DNA of 64,000 nt from Methylobacterium sp. 17Sr1-1. GTDB taxonomy: Bacteria > Pseudomonadota > Alphaproteobacteria > Rhizobiales > Beijerinckiaceae. This document shows, piece after piece, positions 34,610-42,166 of the stretch (position 1 is its first letter; the number at the start of each line of letters is the position of its first letter). The notes beneath the pieces were generated by a model. The model did no database searches. It worked only from the letters and a program-made list of their open reading frames with translations, and was not told where the DNA came from. The stretch is from NCBI RefSeq assembly GCF_003173775.1, contig NZ_CP029552.1:1592001-1656000 (forward strand). Reading direction: 5' to 3'. The translations under genes and the position numbers were made by a program.

Positions 34610-34981
34610 ATGAACAGGGACCAGTTCGAGGGCGGGATGCGCCACCTCAAGGGCCGCGGCCAGACCGCGCTCGGCGCCGTCACCGGCCGCGCCCGGCCGC
34701 AGGTGGAGGGCGCGCTCAACCAGGTCGTCGGCGGCGCCCAGTACGCCTATGGCCGCGGCCGCGAAGTCGCCGAGGACCTGTCGCAGGACGGCCGGGCGCT
34801 CGCCGGCGAGATCGAGAAGCGCGGCCGGCACGCCTACGCGCGCGGCCGCGAGGTCTACGGCGAGGCGCGCCACCGTGGCGGCAAGGCCCTGCACCGCGCC
34901 GAATCGCACCCGACCGAGACGCTGCTGGCCGTCGCCGGCCTCGCCTTCGCGGCGGGCTGGCTGCTGAAGGGCCGCCGCTGA
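34610..34981 (+). CDS. CsbD-like protein with C-terminal membrane anchor
   Basis: 123 residues. The first 45 (MNRDQFEGGMRHLKGRGQTALGAV and onwards) resemble CsbD. They are followed by a repetitive charged helix with Gly-Arg-Glu/Tyr units (AYGRGREVAEDL, AYARGREVYGEA). The C-terminus is a hydrophobic helix (TLLAVAGLAFAAGWLLKGRR) that should anchor it in the inner membrane, an arrangement like DUF883/ElaB proteins. The start ATG has GAGAAGGAGG directly upstream. The gene at 52157 is a clear paralogue with the same architecture, and both follow a 67-residue CsbD gene. Likely role: envelope or ribosome-linked stress protection, inferred only. Confidence 0.85.
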   Translation: MNRDQFEGGMRHLKGRGQTALGAVTGRARPQVEGALNQVVGGAQYAYGRGREVAEDLSQDGRALAGEIEKRGRHAYARGREVYGEARHRGGKALHRAESHPTETLLAVAGLAFAAGWLLKGRR

Positions 34982-34987
34982 GGCGGG

Positions 34988-35104
34988 GCGTGCCGCCGCG
35001 GTCACGCGGCGGCCGGGTTGTTGCCGGCGTGCCGCAGCGGCCACGCGGCGGCCGGGTTGTTGCCGGCGTGCCGCTGCGGTCACGCGGCGGCCGGGTTGTT
35101 GCAC
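34988..35104 (+). repeat. 39-bp tandem repeat, three copies
   Basis: Copies begin at 34988, 35027 and 35066, each starting GCGTGCCGC and ending in GGGTTGTTGCC (last copy GTTGTTGCAC). They differ at only a few positions. Each unit holds an inverted repeat (CCGC-GTGAC-GCGG type: GCCGCnGCGGnCACGCGGC). It lies between the CsbD-like gene and the NepR-sigma gene. Both strands are open across it, but neither frame looks like a protein. Confidence 0.9.
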
Positions 35105-35191
35105 TGCATCGAAGGGAGGCGGGCTTCGGTCTCGCCTCCGGGTCGCTTATGGTCTAGCTTGGCCTCAACCCCGCGCCAGCCGAACGACCCG

Positions 35192-35929
35192 ATGACCCAG
35201 AGCCAGCCCCCCGGCCTTCCGAAGACCGCCCCGGCCCTGCCCCAATCGGTGCAGGAGCATCTGGGCGAGCGGCTGCGCGCGCATTACGCGGCGGTCGAGG
35301 TGGAGGCGGCGCCCGCCGCCTTCGCGGATCTGCTCAGCCGGCTGGATCTGGCGCTGGCCGCCCACGGCGCGCCGAAGCAGGACCGCTTCCGCGAGGACCT
35401 GCTCGCGGCGGCGCCCGCCCTGCGCCGCTTCGCCCTGACGCTCACCGCCAACCCGGCCCGGGCCGACGACCTGGTGCAGGACACGATGCTGAAGGCCTGG
35501 CAGAACCGCGACCGGTTCGAGGCCGGCACCAATCTCAGCGCCTGGCTGTTCACGATCATGCGCAACGCCTTCTACTCGGAGCATCGCAAGCGCTCGCGCG
35601 AGGTCGAGGATGGCGAGGGCACGTACTCGGCCCGCCTGACCTCCGCCCCGAACCAGGGCGATCGCCTCGACGTGCAGGACCTCCAGGCCGCGCTCAACAA
35701 GCTGGTGGCCGAGCAGCGCGAGGCCCTGATGCTGGTCGCGGTCGGCGACCTGTCCTACGAGGATGCCGCGGTGCTGATGCAGTGCAAGGTCGGCACGGTG
35801 AAGAGCCGGGTCTGCCGCGCCCGCGACAAGCTGGCGGAACTCCTGGGCTATTCCGGCGGCGAGCTCGGGGCCGACCGGCTCACGCGCTCGGTGATGGGGC
35901 ATGCCGGCGCGATAGCGCTCGACAGCTGA
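35192..35929 (+). CDS. EcfG-type sigma factor with N-terminal NepR-like segment
   Basis: 245 residues from ATG 35192. The C-terminal 170 are an ECF15/EcfG sigma: DLVQDTMLKAWQNRDRFEAGTNLSAWLFTIMRNAFYSEHRKRSREVED (sigma-2, residues about 92-140) and YEDAAVLMQCKVGTVKSRVCRARDKL (sigma-4). Before them residues 21-56 (EHLGERLRAHYA, then FADLLSRLD) match the core of NepR, the anti-sigma that mimics DNA contacts of EcfG. Compare true NepR at 58.3 kb: RLGRALRAHYA, then FAALIAGLD. An EcfG normally begins directly with sigma-2. The fused segment could self-inhibit the sigma or capture PhyR. Upstream lies the 39-bp tandem repeat. Confidence 0.88.
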   Translation: MTQSQPPGLPKTAPALPQSVQEHLGERLRAHYAAVEVEAAPAAFADLLSRLDLALAAHGAPKQDRFREDLLAAAPALRRFALTLTANPARADDLVQDTMLKAWQNRDRFEAGTNLSAWLFTIMRNAFYSEHRKRSREVEDGEGTYSARLTSAPNQGDRLDVQDLQAALNKLVAEQREALMLVAVGDLSYEDAAVLMQCKVGTVKSRVCRARDKLAELLGYSGGELGADRLTRSVMGHAGAIALDS

Positions 35930-36906
35930 TCCGCCCGCGCGGTCCGCGCCGACCGCCACGATCTCCTGGCGCTCTTTCTCCGCACGCTCGCGCAGGGTCG
36001 AGCGCGGCGGATTTTCGCGCGGCCTCCGCTCGAAGCGACCGGCCGGACACCGGATGACGGGCCGGGCCACCTCGGACATCGCGGCGTTGCGTCCTGTGGA
36101 CCGGCCCTCCGGCATGCCGGGCCGTCCTGCCGCGGGACGCTGTCGGATAATGGCCGCCGCGGTCGCGACCGGGTCGTCCCGCGACGGGTGGAGATCGGGG
36201 AAAAGTCCGCAGCGACCCGGCGAGGCCGGACGATCGGGGCGCAACGCCCGTGCAGTTCCCGGATCGACCAGAGAGCGTATCGGATCCTCACCGGTCCAGG
36301 CGTGCCGTCCTCATCACTTAGAGTAAGTCGAGGAGACGTTCCGTCACGGCACGGCACTGTGCCGCAGCGAAGGCCGGCCGCGCATCACGAATGATGGGGG
36401 ACGATCAGATCGTGCCCGGCGAACTGGGAATGATCAATATTCTCCCGCTGGGGAAATCGCTTCGGTACATTTCATCCCTTCAGTCGAGATGGTGAAAGTT
36501 GATCGACTACAGGTTGTCTGGGAGAAATTTTGATCTAACCCTAGGTCGTTGGACCGATAAAATTTTCTTGACGGAAGAAAATAGCGTAATATCTTGCCGA
36601 CAACCTAGAATTCGCCCACCCAGAGACCCGCCAAGCTTCGCAGATCTGGCAACAAATATAGTGCGGTAGAGTATCCAGATCGGTGCGACATCACGGATTC
36701 GGCTGATAGGGATAGGCCGGATTCGTTCTCATAATGTCAGAAACAGGACAGACACGGCCCTGACGCACCGTTAGACCAAGGGCGGCCTCGCTCCGGATGC
36801 GAGGATGCGCGTTGCATCAGTACCGCGGATTTCTCGCCACTTCCGGGCACCACCGCCCTCCGTCCAGGTTCCACGGCGGGCCCCCGATTTTCCGGAGACG
36901 ACGACG
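35930..36906. other. Long intergenic region, no gene recognised
   Basis: Nearly 980 bases without a convincing gene. The left half is GC-rich with several unlikely Arg/Pro/Ser frames on both strands. Bases 36410-36700 are AT-rich (for example TTTGATCTAACCC and AAAATTTTCTTGACGG), unlike the rest of the window. An in-frame ATG at 36805 could extend the Crp/Fnr gene. I see no RNA gene structure I can support. It probably contains the promoter of the Crp/Fnr gene and possibly horizontally acquired or degraded DNA. Confidence 0.4.
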
Positions 36907-37695
36907 TTGAATGCGCCGGACGAGTCGCAGTCCCCCGAGACCGGTCCTTTCGAAGGCAACCTCCTGCTCGAAGCCCTGGATACGGGCGACCGTACCCTGC
37001 TGGCACCGTATCTCGAACGCGGGCAGCGGACCCGCGGCACGGTGCTGTTCCGCGCCGGCGAGGACGTGTCGCACGTCACCTTTCCGCTGAACCAGACCAC
37101 CGTGACCCTGGTCTCGCGGATGCGCGACGGGCGGATGGTCGAGACCGCGACGGTGGGGCACGAGGGCGCGGTCGGTGGCGTGGTCAGCCACGGCTACCTG
37201 CCGGCCTTCAGCGAGGCGGTCGTGCAAGTCACGGGCGAGGTGCTGCGCCTCGACGCCGAGCAGCTGACCCGAGCCCGGGCGGCCTCCCCGACCCTGCGCG
37301 ACCTGTTCGTCCGCTACGCCGACTGCCTGCTCGCCCAGGTGCTGCAATCGGTGGCCTGCAACGCCGTCCACCCGATCGAGGAGCGCTGCCTGCGCTGGCT
37401 CCTGACCTTCCAGGACCGGCTCGGCACCCCGGTCCTGCCGGTGACCCAGGAGATCCTCGCCGAGATGCTCGGCGTGCGCCGCACCTACCTCACGGGCGTG
37501 CTCGGGGCGCTGCAGCGCCGCGGCCTGATCGCGGTGCGCCGCGGCCAGATCACCATCCTGGACCGGGCCCAGGCCGAGCACGCGTCCTGCGAGTGCTACG
37601 GCAAGGTCCGGAGCCATTACCGCTCCGTGCTCGGAGCGGTCTATGCCGAGGGCGGCGGCTTCATGGCGGTCGATCCGACGCAGCGGCACGAGTGA
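36907..37695 (+). CDS. Crp/Fnr-family transcriptional regulator
   Basis: About 262 residues from TTG 36907, which has GGAG nine bases upstream; an ATG at 36805 in frame is possible. A cyclic-nucleotide-binding-type beta roll (RGTVLFRAGEDVSHVTFPLNQTTVTLVSRMRDGRMVETATVGHEGAVGG) is followed by the dimer helix and a winged helix-turn-helix (VTQEILAEMLGVRRTYLTGVLGALQRRGLIAVRRGQITILD). The FNR-type Cys cluster is absent from the N-terminus, so it is not an iron-sulfur oxygen sensor. Cys residues near the C-terminus (ASCECYGK) are of unknown role. This subgroup is very common in Methylobacterium and Bradyrhizobium. Target genes unknown. Confidence 0.88.
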   Translation: MNAPDESQSPETGPFEGNLLLEALDTGDRTLLAPYLERGQRTRGTVLFRAGEDVSHVTFPLNQTTVTLVSRMRDGRMVETATVGHEGAVGGVVSHGYLPAFSEAVVQVTGEVLRLDAEQLTRARAASPTLRDLFVRYADCLLAQVLQSVACNAVHPIEERCLRWLLTFQDRLGTPVLPVTQEILAEMLGVRRTYLTGVLGALQRRGLIAVRRGQITILDRAQAEHASCECYGKVRSHYRSVLGAVYAEGGGFMAVDPTQRHE

Positions 37696-37741
37696 CCGGG
37701 TTCAGGTGACCGGGCTCAGGCTAAGAGTTCAAGCCAAGAGT

Positions 37742-38056
37742 TCAAGCCAAGAGCTTGAGCCCCAGGATTCCGGCCACGATCAGACCGATGCAGGCGAGCC
37801 GCGCCGCCGTGGCGGGCTCGCCGAACAGCGCGATGCCGAGGAGCGCCGTACCGACGGTGCCGATGCCGGTCCAGACCGCGTAGGCGGTGCCGACCGGCAG
37901 CGTGCGCAGGGCCGTCCCGAGCAGGACGACACTCGCCACCATGCTCAGCCCGGTGAGGAGCGAGGGCAGCGGGCGGGTGAAGCCGTCGGTGTATTTGAGG
38001 CCGATCGCCCAGCCGATCTCGAACAGGCCGGCGACGAGCAGAAGAATCCAGGCCAA
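37742..38056 (-). CDS. sugE: Guanidinium exporter SugE/Gdx (SMR family)
   Basis: 104 residues with four membrane helices. [30 protein letters not shown] carries the essential Glu of the first SMR helix and the GWAIGLKY signature that separates SugE/Gdx from Emr[46 protein letters not shown] covers the last two helices. I start it at TTG 38056 (LAWILLL); the upstream part of the long frame is an RNA leader, not protein. The leader holds two ACGR-loop hairpins of a guanidine-II riboswitch, which fits a guanidinium exporter. It converges on the Crp/Fnr gene. Confidence 0.93.
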   Translation of the reverse strand: MAWILLLVAGLFEIGWAIGLKYTDGFTRPLPSLLTGLSMVASVVLLGTALRTLPVGTAYAVWTGIGTVGTALLGIALFGEPATAARLACIGLIVAGILGLKLLA

Positions 38057-38075
38057 GGAGAGCCCCCGGTCACGG

Positions 38076-38136
38076 GCAGGGCCGTCCCTGCGGATGATGA
38101 TCTCCCTCGCGGAGGGGCGGCCGGGTCGTCCCGGCC
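38076..38136 (-). ncRNA. Guanidine-II (mini-ykkC) riboswitch upstream of sugE
   Basis: Read on the minus strand, hairpin 1 is GGCCGGG-ACGA-CCCGGCC (38136-38119) and hairpin 2 is GCAGGG-ACGG-CCCTGC (38091-38076), 27 bases apart. Two stems each closed by an ACGR tetraloop define the mini-ykkC class. In that class guanidine binds both loops and frees the ribosome site. Hairpin 2 ends 19 bases before the sugE start codon, over the expected site. The match of structure, loops and gene is very strong. Confidence 0.9.
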
Positions 38137-38302
38137 CCCCAGGAAATGGATTCCGTTCGGCTCGCGGCAACCGGCCGGGGATGGCGCACGCGGCCGGCTG
38201 CAACGCTGCCATGCGGCGCTCGCGGTTTGACAGGATGCCAAGCCTCCGCGACCATCCATATCACGGACAGAACGTCCACCATATGGACATCGGGAGGATG
38301 CC

Positions 38303-38860
38303 ATGAGTGCCGACCCCTCGGCGCAGGACCCCGCCGCCGGGCTCGACGCCGCCACCTTGCGGCGCATGCCCTACCAGAAGCCGCAGCCGGCCGAGATCCG
38401 GCCCGACCTCGTGGTGGCGCCGGCCATCCCCGAGGACGACCGGATCTGGGTGCAGCAGGCCGACAGCGTGTGGTTCCGGCCGCTCTGCCTGAACGCCTCG
38501 GCCGGCTACTGGATGAACCTGCTCAAGGTGCGCAAGGCCGGCATCCTCAGCCGCCACCGCCATCCCGGCCCGGTCCACGCCTTCGTGCTCAAGGGCAGCT
38601 GGCGCTACCTCGAGCACGACTGGGTCGCGAGCGAGGGCGCCTACGCCTTCGAGCCGCCGGGCGAGACCCACACCCTGGTCGTCGACGAGGGTGTCGAGGA
38701 GATGATCACCTACTTCCAGGTCAACGGCTGCATGTACTACGTCGATCCCTGGGGCCGGCATACCGGCTACGAGGACGTGTTCACCAAGATCGACATGTGC
38801 CGGGCGCATTACGAGGCGGTCGGCCTGGGGGCGGATTACGTCGACCAGTTCATCCGCTGA
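38303..38860 (+). CDS. Cupin dioxygenase, 2,4'-dihydroxyacetophenone dioxygenase family
   Basis: 185 residues with a single cupin barrel. Metal ligands are likely in SRHRHPGPVHAFVLKGSWRYLEHDW (His-x-His and a later His) and EPPGETHTLVVDEG (Glu and His). This pattern is found in 2,4'-dihydroxyacetophenone dioxygenase and relatives, which cleave aromatic side chains with iron and O2. The ATG at 38303 follows GGGAGG. It precedes an MFS carrier, an SDR and an IclR regulator, so it may belong to a degradation pathway for an aromatic or related carboxylic acid. A short palindrome GTCCA-CCATA-TGGAC at about 38273-38287 could be an operator. Confidence 0.82.
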   Translation: MSADPSAQDPAAGLDAATLRRMPYQKPQPAEIRPDLVVAPAIPEDDRIWVQQADSVWFRPLCLNASAGYWMNLLKVRKAGILSRHRHPGPVHAFVLKGSWRYLEHDWVASEGAYAFEPPGETHTLVVDEGVEEMITYFQVNGCMYYVDPWGRHTGYEDVFTKIDMCRAHYEAVGLGADYVDQFIR

Positions 38861-38915
38861 GGCGGATTTCGTCTCCAGCTTCTACCGATCGGCGCGACGG
38901 GATTAATGCGCTCTT

Positions 38916-38953
38916 CGTCATTCCGGGTCCGCGAAGCGGAACCCGGAGCGACG
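38916..38953. repeat. Short hairpin repeat, family C copy 1
   Basis: CGTCATTCCGGGTCCGCG-AAG-CGGAACCCGGAGCGACG can form an imperfect stem. It is a diverged version of the perfect palindrome at 57193-57247, sharing the loop GCG(A/C)AGCGGAACCCGG. It lies between the cupin gene and the MFS gene. Confidence 0.7.
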
Positions 38954-39025
38954 CGGTGGGTGTCGGCTTCGTCGTCAAGATCTAACAAACGCCCTGCCAA
39001 GCAAGAACGGGAGGACCGGCACGCG

Positions 39026-40369
39026 ATGTCGTCCGGCACAGCAACGACCACCAGGTCACTCACCCAATCCCTCGCCAAATCCCCGCGCCTGCGCCGCATC
39101 CAGTGGATCGCTGTCGCCTTCCTGACCGCGGCGGGGATCATCAACTACGTCGACCGCTCGGCGCTCTCGATCGCCAACACGGCGATCCGCGACGAGATGG
39201 CGCTCTCCCCCGCCCAGATGGGCTGGCTGCTCTCGGCCTTCTCGCTGGCCTACGCGTTCTCGCAATTGCCGGTCGGCGCGCTGCTCGACCGGATCGGCTC
39301 GCGGATCATGCTCGGCGCCGGCATGTTCTTCTGGTCGCTGGCCCAGCTCGTCTCCGGCTTCGTCGCCAATTTCCAGCAATTCGTGGTCGCCCGCGCGGTG
39401 CTGGGCCTCGGCGAGGCGCCGCAATTTCCCGCCGGCGCCAAGACGGTGAGCGAGTGGTTCTCGTTGCGCGAGCGCGGCACGCCGACCGGCATCTTCGTCG
39501 CCTCGTCCTGCATCGGGCCCTGCATCGCCCCACCGCTCCTCACCGCGATGATGCTGGGGCTCGGCTGGCGCTGGATGTTCGTCGTCACCGGCCTCGTCGG
39601 CATCGTCGTCGCGGTCGGCTGGTATCTCGTCTACCGCAACCGCGCCGAGGTGGCGCTGTCGCGGGACGAGGTCGCCCATCTCGACGAGGGCGCGAACCCT
39701 GAGCCGCCGGCCCGGCGCATGACCTTCTCGGAGTGGCGCGGGCTGTTCGCCCACGCCACCACCTGGGGCATGATCCTCGGCTTCATGGGCGTCATCTACA
39801 TGGTCTGGCTCTACCTGACCTGGCTGCCCTCCTACCTGGAGCACGAGCGGGGGCTGAGCGTCGCCCGCACCGGCTGGGTGGTGGCGATCCCCTACGTGTT
39901 CGGTACGCTCGGCATGCTCTGCGCCGGCCAGGCCGCCGACCGGCTGCTCGCCCGGGGCGCCGGCATCGTCGCCAGCCGCAAGTGGCCGGTCTGCGTCGGA
40001 CTCCTCGGCGGCGGCGCCTTCACGGTGCCGGCGGCCTACACCCCGAGCGTGACGCTGGCGGTGGTCTACATCTGCCTGGCGATGTTCTTCATCAACATGG
40101 CGAGCGGTGCCGCCTGGATGATGGTGAGCGTCGCGGTGCCGAAGCGCCAGGTCGCCTCGCTCGGGAGCATCCAGAACTTCGGCGGCTACTTCGCCGGTTC
40201 GTTCGCACCGGTGATCACCGGCTACATCGTCCAGGGCACCGGCTCCTACGTCAACGCGCTGCTCGCCGCCGCCGCGGTCGCGGTGCTGGCGGCGGTCGCC
40301 TACATCGTCCTGGTGCGCAAGCCGCTCGAAGGCAGCGAGAACCTGATCCTCACGGAGCGCACGGCATGA
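39026..40369 (+). CDS. MFS transporter, anion:cation symporter family
   Basis: 447 residues from ATG 39026 (GGGAGG upstream), twelve predicted helices. The ACS-type signature is visible: GIINYVDRSALSIANTAIRDEM in helix 1, LPVGALLDRIGSRIMLG in loop 2-3, and GLGEAPQFPAGAKTVSEWF. Relatives (ExuT, GudP, 4-hydroxybenzoate-type carriers) import organic acids with protons. It overlaps the following SDR start (ATGA) and follows the cupin gene, so the three probably form a catabolic operon. The substrate is not known, but an aromatic or sugar acid is likely. Confidence 0.92.
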   Translation: MSSGTATTTRSLTQSLAKSPRLRRIQWIAVAFLTAAGIINYVDRSALSIANTAIRDEMALSPAQMGWLLSAFSLAYAFSQLPVGALLDRIGSRIMLGAGMFFWSLAQLVSGFVANFQQFVVARAVLGLGEAPQFPAGAKTVSEWFSLRERGTPTGIFVASSCIGPCIAPPLLTAMMLGLGWRWMFVVTGLVGIVVAVGWYLVYRNRAEVALSRDEVAHLDEGANPEPPARRMTFSEWRGLFAHATTWGMILGFMGVIYMVWLYLTWLPSYLEHERGLSVARTGWVVAIPYVFGTLGMLCAGQAADRLLARGAGIVASRKWPVCVGLLGGGAFTVPAAYTPSVTLAVVYICLAMFFINMASGAAWMMVSVAVPKRQVASLGSIQNFGGYFAGSFAPVITGYIVQGTGSYVNALLAAAAVAVLAAVAYIVLVRKPLEGSENLILTERTA

Positions 40370-41121
40370 CCTTCATTCCCGATCTCCTCGCCGGGCGCAC
40401 CGCCCTCGTCACCGGCGCCACCTCCGGCATCGGCGCCGGCATCGCCGAGGCGCTGGCCCGGCTCGGCGCCCGGGTGCACGCGGCCGGGATCGGTGCCGCC
40501 GCCTGCGCGATCCCCGACGGCCTCGCGCTCACCGCCCACGGGTTCACTGCCAACGAGTTCACTGCCCACGAGCTCGACGTCACCGACGGGGCGGCCGTCG
40601 CCGCCCTCGTCGCATCGTGCGACCGGCTCGACATCGTGGTCAATTGCGCCGGCATCATCCGGCGCGGCGACGAGCACCGGCCGGAGGTGTTCGAGGAGGT
40701 GCTGGCGGTGAACCTCACCGGCACGATGCGGGTCTGCGCCGCCGCGCGCGGCAAGCTGGCGGAGACCGGCGGCAGCATCGTCAACACCGCCTCGATGCTG
40801 TCGTTCTTCGGCGGCGGCCTGGTACCGGCCTACAGCGCCAGCAAGGGCGGCGTGGCGCAGCTGACGAAGTCGCTCGCCATCGCGTACGCGACCGATGGGA
40901 TTCGCGTGAACGCGGTGGCGCCGGGCTGGATCGCCACGCCGCTGACGCGGGCGCTCCAGGACGACCCGGCCCGGGCGGGGCCGATCCTCGCGCGCACGCC
41001 GCTCGGCCGCTGGGGTACGCCGTCCGACGTGGCCGAAGCGGTGACCTTCCTGGTGAGCCCCGCCGCCGCCTTCATGACGGGGGTGGTGCTGCCGGTCGAT
41101 GGCGGCTACCTCATCACTTAG
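40366..41121 (+). CDS. Short-chain dehydrogenase/reductase of the MFS operon
   Basis: 251 residues, classical SDR. TALVTGATSGIGAGIAEAL is the cofactor motif, NCAGI follows, with Ser in NTASMLSFFGG and Tyr-x3-Lys in YSASKGGVAQLTKSLA. A short tandem (TAHGFTANEFTAHELD) sits where the second beta-alpha unit is usually found, suggesting an internal duplication of about 7 codons. The ATG overlaps the MFS stop. Its TAG stop lies inside the start of an intergenic repeat. It probably oxidises a hydroxy-acid intermediate of the same pathway. Confidence 0.9.
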   Translation: MTFIPDLLAGRTALVTGATSGIGAGIAEALARLGARVHAAGIGAAACAIPDGLALTAHGFTANEFTAHELDVTDGAAVAALVASCDRLDIVVNCAGIIRRGDEHRPEVFEEVLAVNLTGTMRVCAAARGKLAETGGSIVNTASMLSFFGGGLVPAYSASKGGVAQLTKSLAIAYATDGIRVNAVAPGWIATPLTRALQDDPARAGPILARTPLGRWGTPSDVAEAVTFLVSPAAAFMTGVVLPVDGGYLIT

Positions 41122-41219
41122 AGCGCGTCACGATCGCGCTGCAATCGCGAAGCGCTCTAAGTCTTTGTTTTGCCGCATACCTTCGACGAACCGGTGTCCA
41201 CTTCGTCGGAAAATGCTCT
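41118..41219. repeat. Intergenic repeat, family D
   Basis: TTAGAGCG (41118-41125) and CGCTCTAA (41153-41160) form a stem. They are followed by a segment TTGTTTTGCCGCAT, GACGAACCGGTGTCCACTTCGTC and AATGCTCT. The second part echoes the (A)AACCGGTnnCCACTT core of family B repeats at 44.6 and 59.3 kb. The SDR stop codon TAG is made by the repeat's first bases. Confidence 0.7.
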
Positions 41220-41247
41220 GAGGTCAACCGGAGAGGACCGGCCCCGC

Positions 41248-42036
41248 ATGGAGTCCGACGACGCCCGCGCGACCCTGCGCCCCGACGTCCCGGGCACCGC
41301 CGCCTTCGGCAAGTTCATGCGGGTGCTGCAGGCGGTGGCGGACGCGCCCGACGACGCCACGGTCGCCCGGCTCGCGCAGGGACTGCGGCTGCCCCGGCCG
41401 ACGGTGCACCGCATCGTCGCCGCCCTGGCGGCGGAGGGCCTCGTGACCGACGAGGACGGGGTCCTGCATCTCGGGCCCCGCCTCGTCAGCCTGGCCTTCC
41501 GCTCCTTCGACGGCTCGCTCCTGCGTCAGGCGGCGCGGGAGCCGCTGCGGCACCTGCGCGACGACCTCGACGAGACCGTGCACCTCGCGGTGCCGGATCA
41601 CGGCGAGATGGTCTACATCGACAAGCTCGAGAGCCACCGCACCGTGCGCATGGCCTCGCGCATCGGCACGCGGGTGGCGCTGCACACCAGCGCCGTCGGC
41701 AAGGCCTGGCTCGCGACCCTGCCCGAGCCCGAGCTGACCGCCCTCCTCGCCCGGCTGGCCCTGCCGGCGCGCACGCCCCACAGCCTCACCGACCGTGACG
41801 CCCTGCACCGCGCGATCGTCGAGACCCGGGAGCGCGGCCACTCCCTCGACCTGCAGGAGAACGAGCTCGACATCTGCTGCTACGGCATGGCCCTGCGCGG
41901 CGCTCACGACCGGGTGCTCGGCTGCATCAGCGTCAGCCTGCCGCGCTACCGCTTCGAGGCGGTGGGCGCCGAGACGGTGCTCACGGCGATGCGGGCCTGC
42001 GCCGACGGCGTGGCGCGGGTCGCGGGCGCGCGTTGA
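41248..42036 (+). CDS. IclR-family transcriptional regulator
   Basis: 262 residues from ATG 41248, with GGAGAGGA upstream. The N-terminal winged helix (GKFMRVLQAVADAPDDATVARLAQGLRLPRPTVHRIVAALAAEGLV) is followed by the GAF-like effector domain. Its signatures are ETVHLAVPDHGEMVYIDKLESHRTVRMASRIGTRVALHTSAVGKAWLA and CYGMALRGAHDRVLGCISVSLP. It lies downstream of the cupin-MFS-SDR genes in the same orientation and probably controls them in response to a pathway acid. Confidence 0.92.
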   Translation: MESDDARATLRPDVPGTAAFGKFMRVLQAVADAPDDATVARLAQGLRLPRPTVHRIVAALAAEGLVTDEDGVLHLGPRLVSLAFRSFDGSLLRQAAREPLRHLRDDLDETVHLAVPDHGEMVYIDKLESHRTVRMASRIGTRVALHTSAVGKAWLATLPEPELTALLARLALPARTPHSLTDRDALHRAIVETRERGHSLDLQENELDICCYGMALRGAHDRVLGCISVSLPRYRFEAVGAETVLTAMRACADGVARVAGAR

Positions 42037-42166
42037 TCACCCGCGGATCGCGCGGTTCCGCCGCGCGGCAAGGGTTGTGCACGAGCCTGTCGCGCTGTGC
42101 TACAGCCACGCCCGCGCGGTCGCGAGACCGCCGGGAGTCGCGGGACGAGAGGGCGACGGACGCACA

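Noticed and set aside
34442..35104. 220-codon minus-strand frame with 13-residue repeats over the 39-bp tandem repeats
   Set aside because: The repeat unit is a multiple of three, so any frame looks repetitive; most of the frame is antisense to the CsbD-like gene and there is no ribosome site.
34988..35104. CRISPR-like array
   Set aside because: The three units are directly adjacent with no unique spacers.
36054..36326. Small open frames in the 36-kb gap as genes
   Set aside because: They are Arg/Pro/Ser-rich, lack ribosome sites and overlap similar frames on the other strand.
38057..38212. Upstream extension of the sugE frame to 38212
   Set aside because: The extension crosses the two riboswitch hairpins and encodes a Pro/Arg/Gly-rich stretch unlike any SMR protein; the family start fits TTG 38056.
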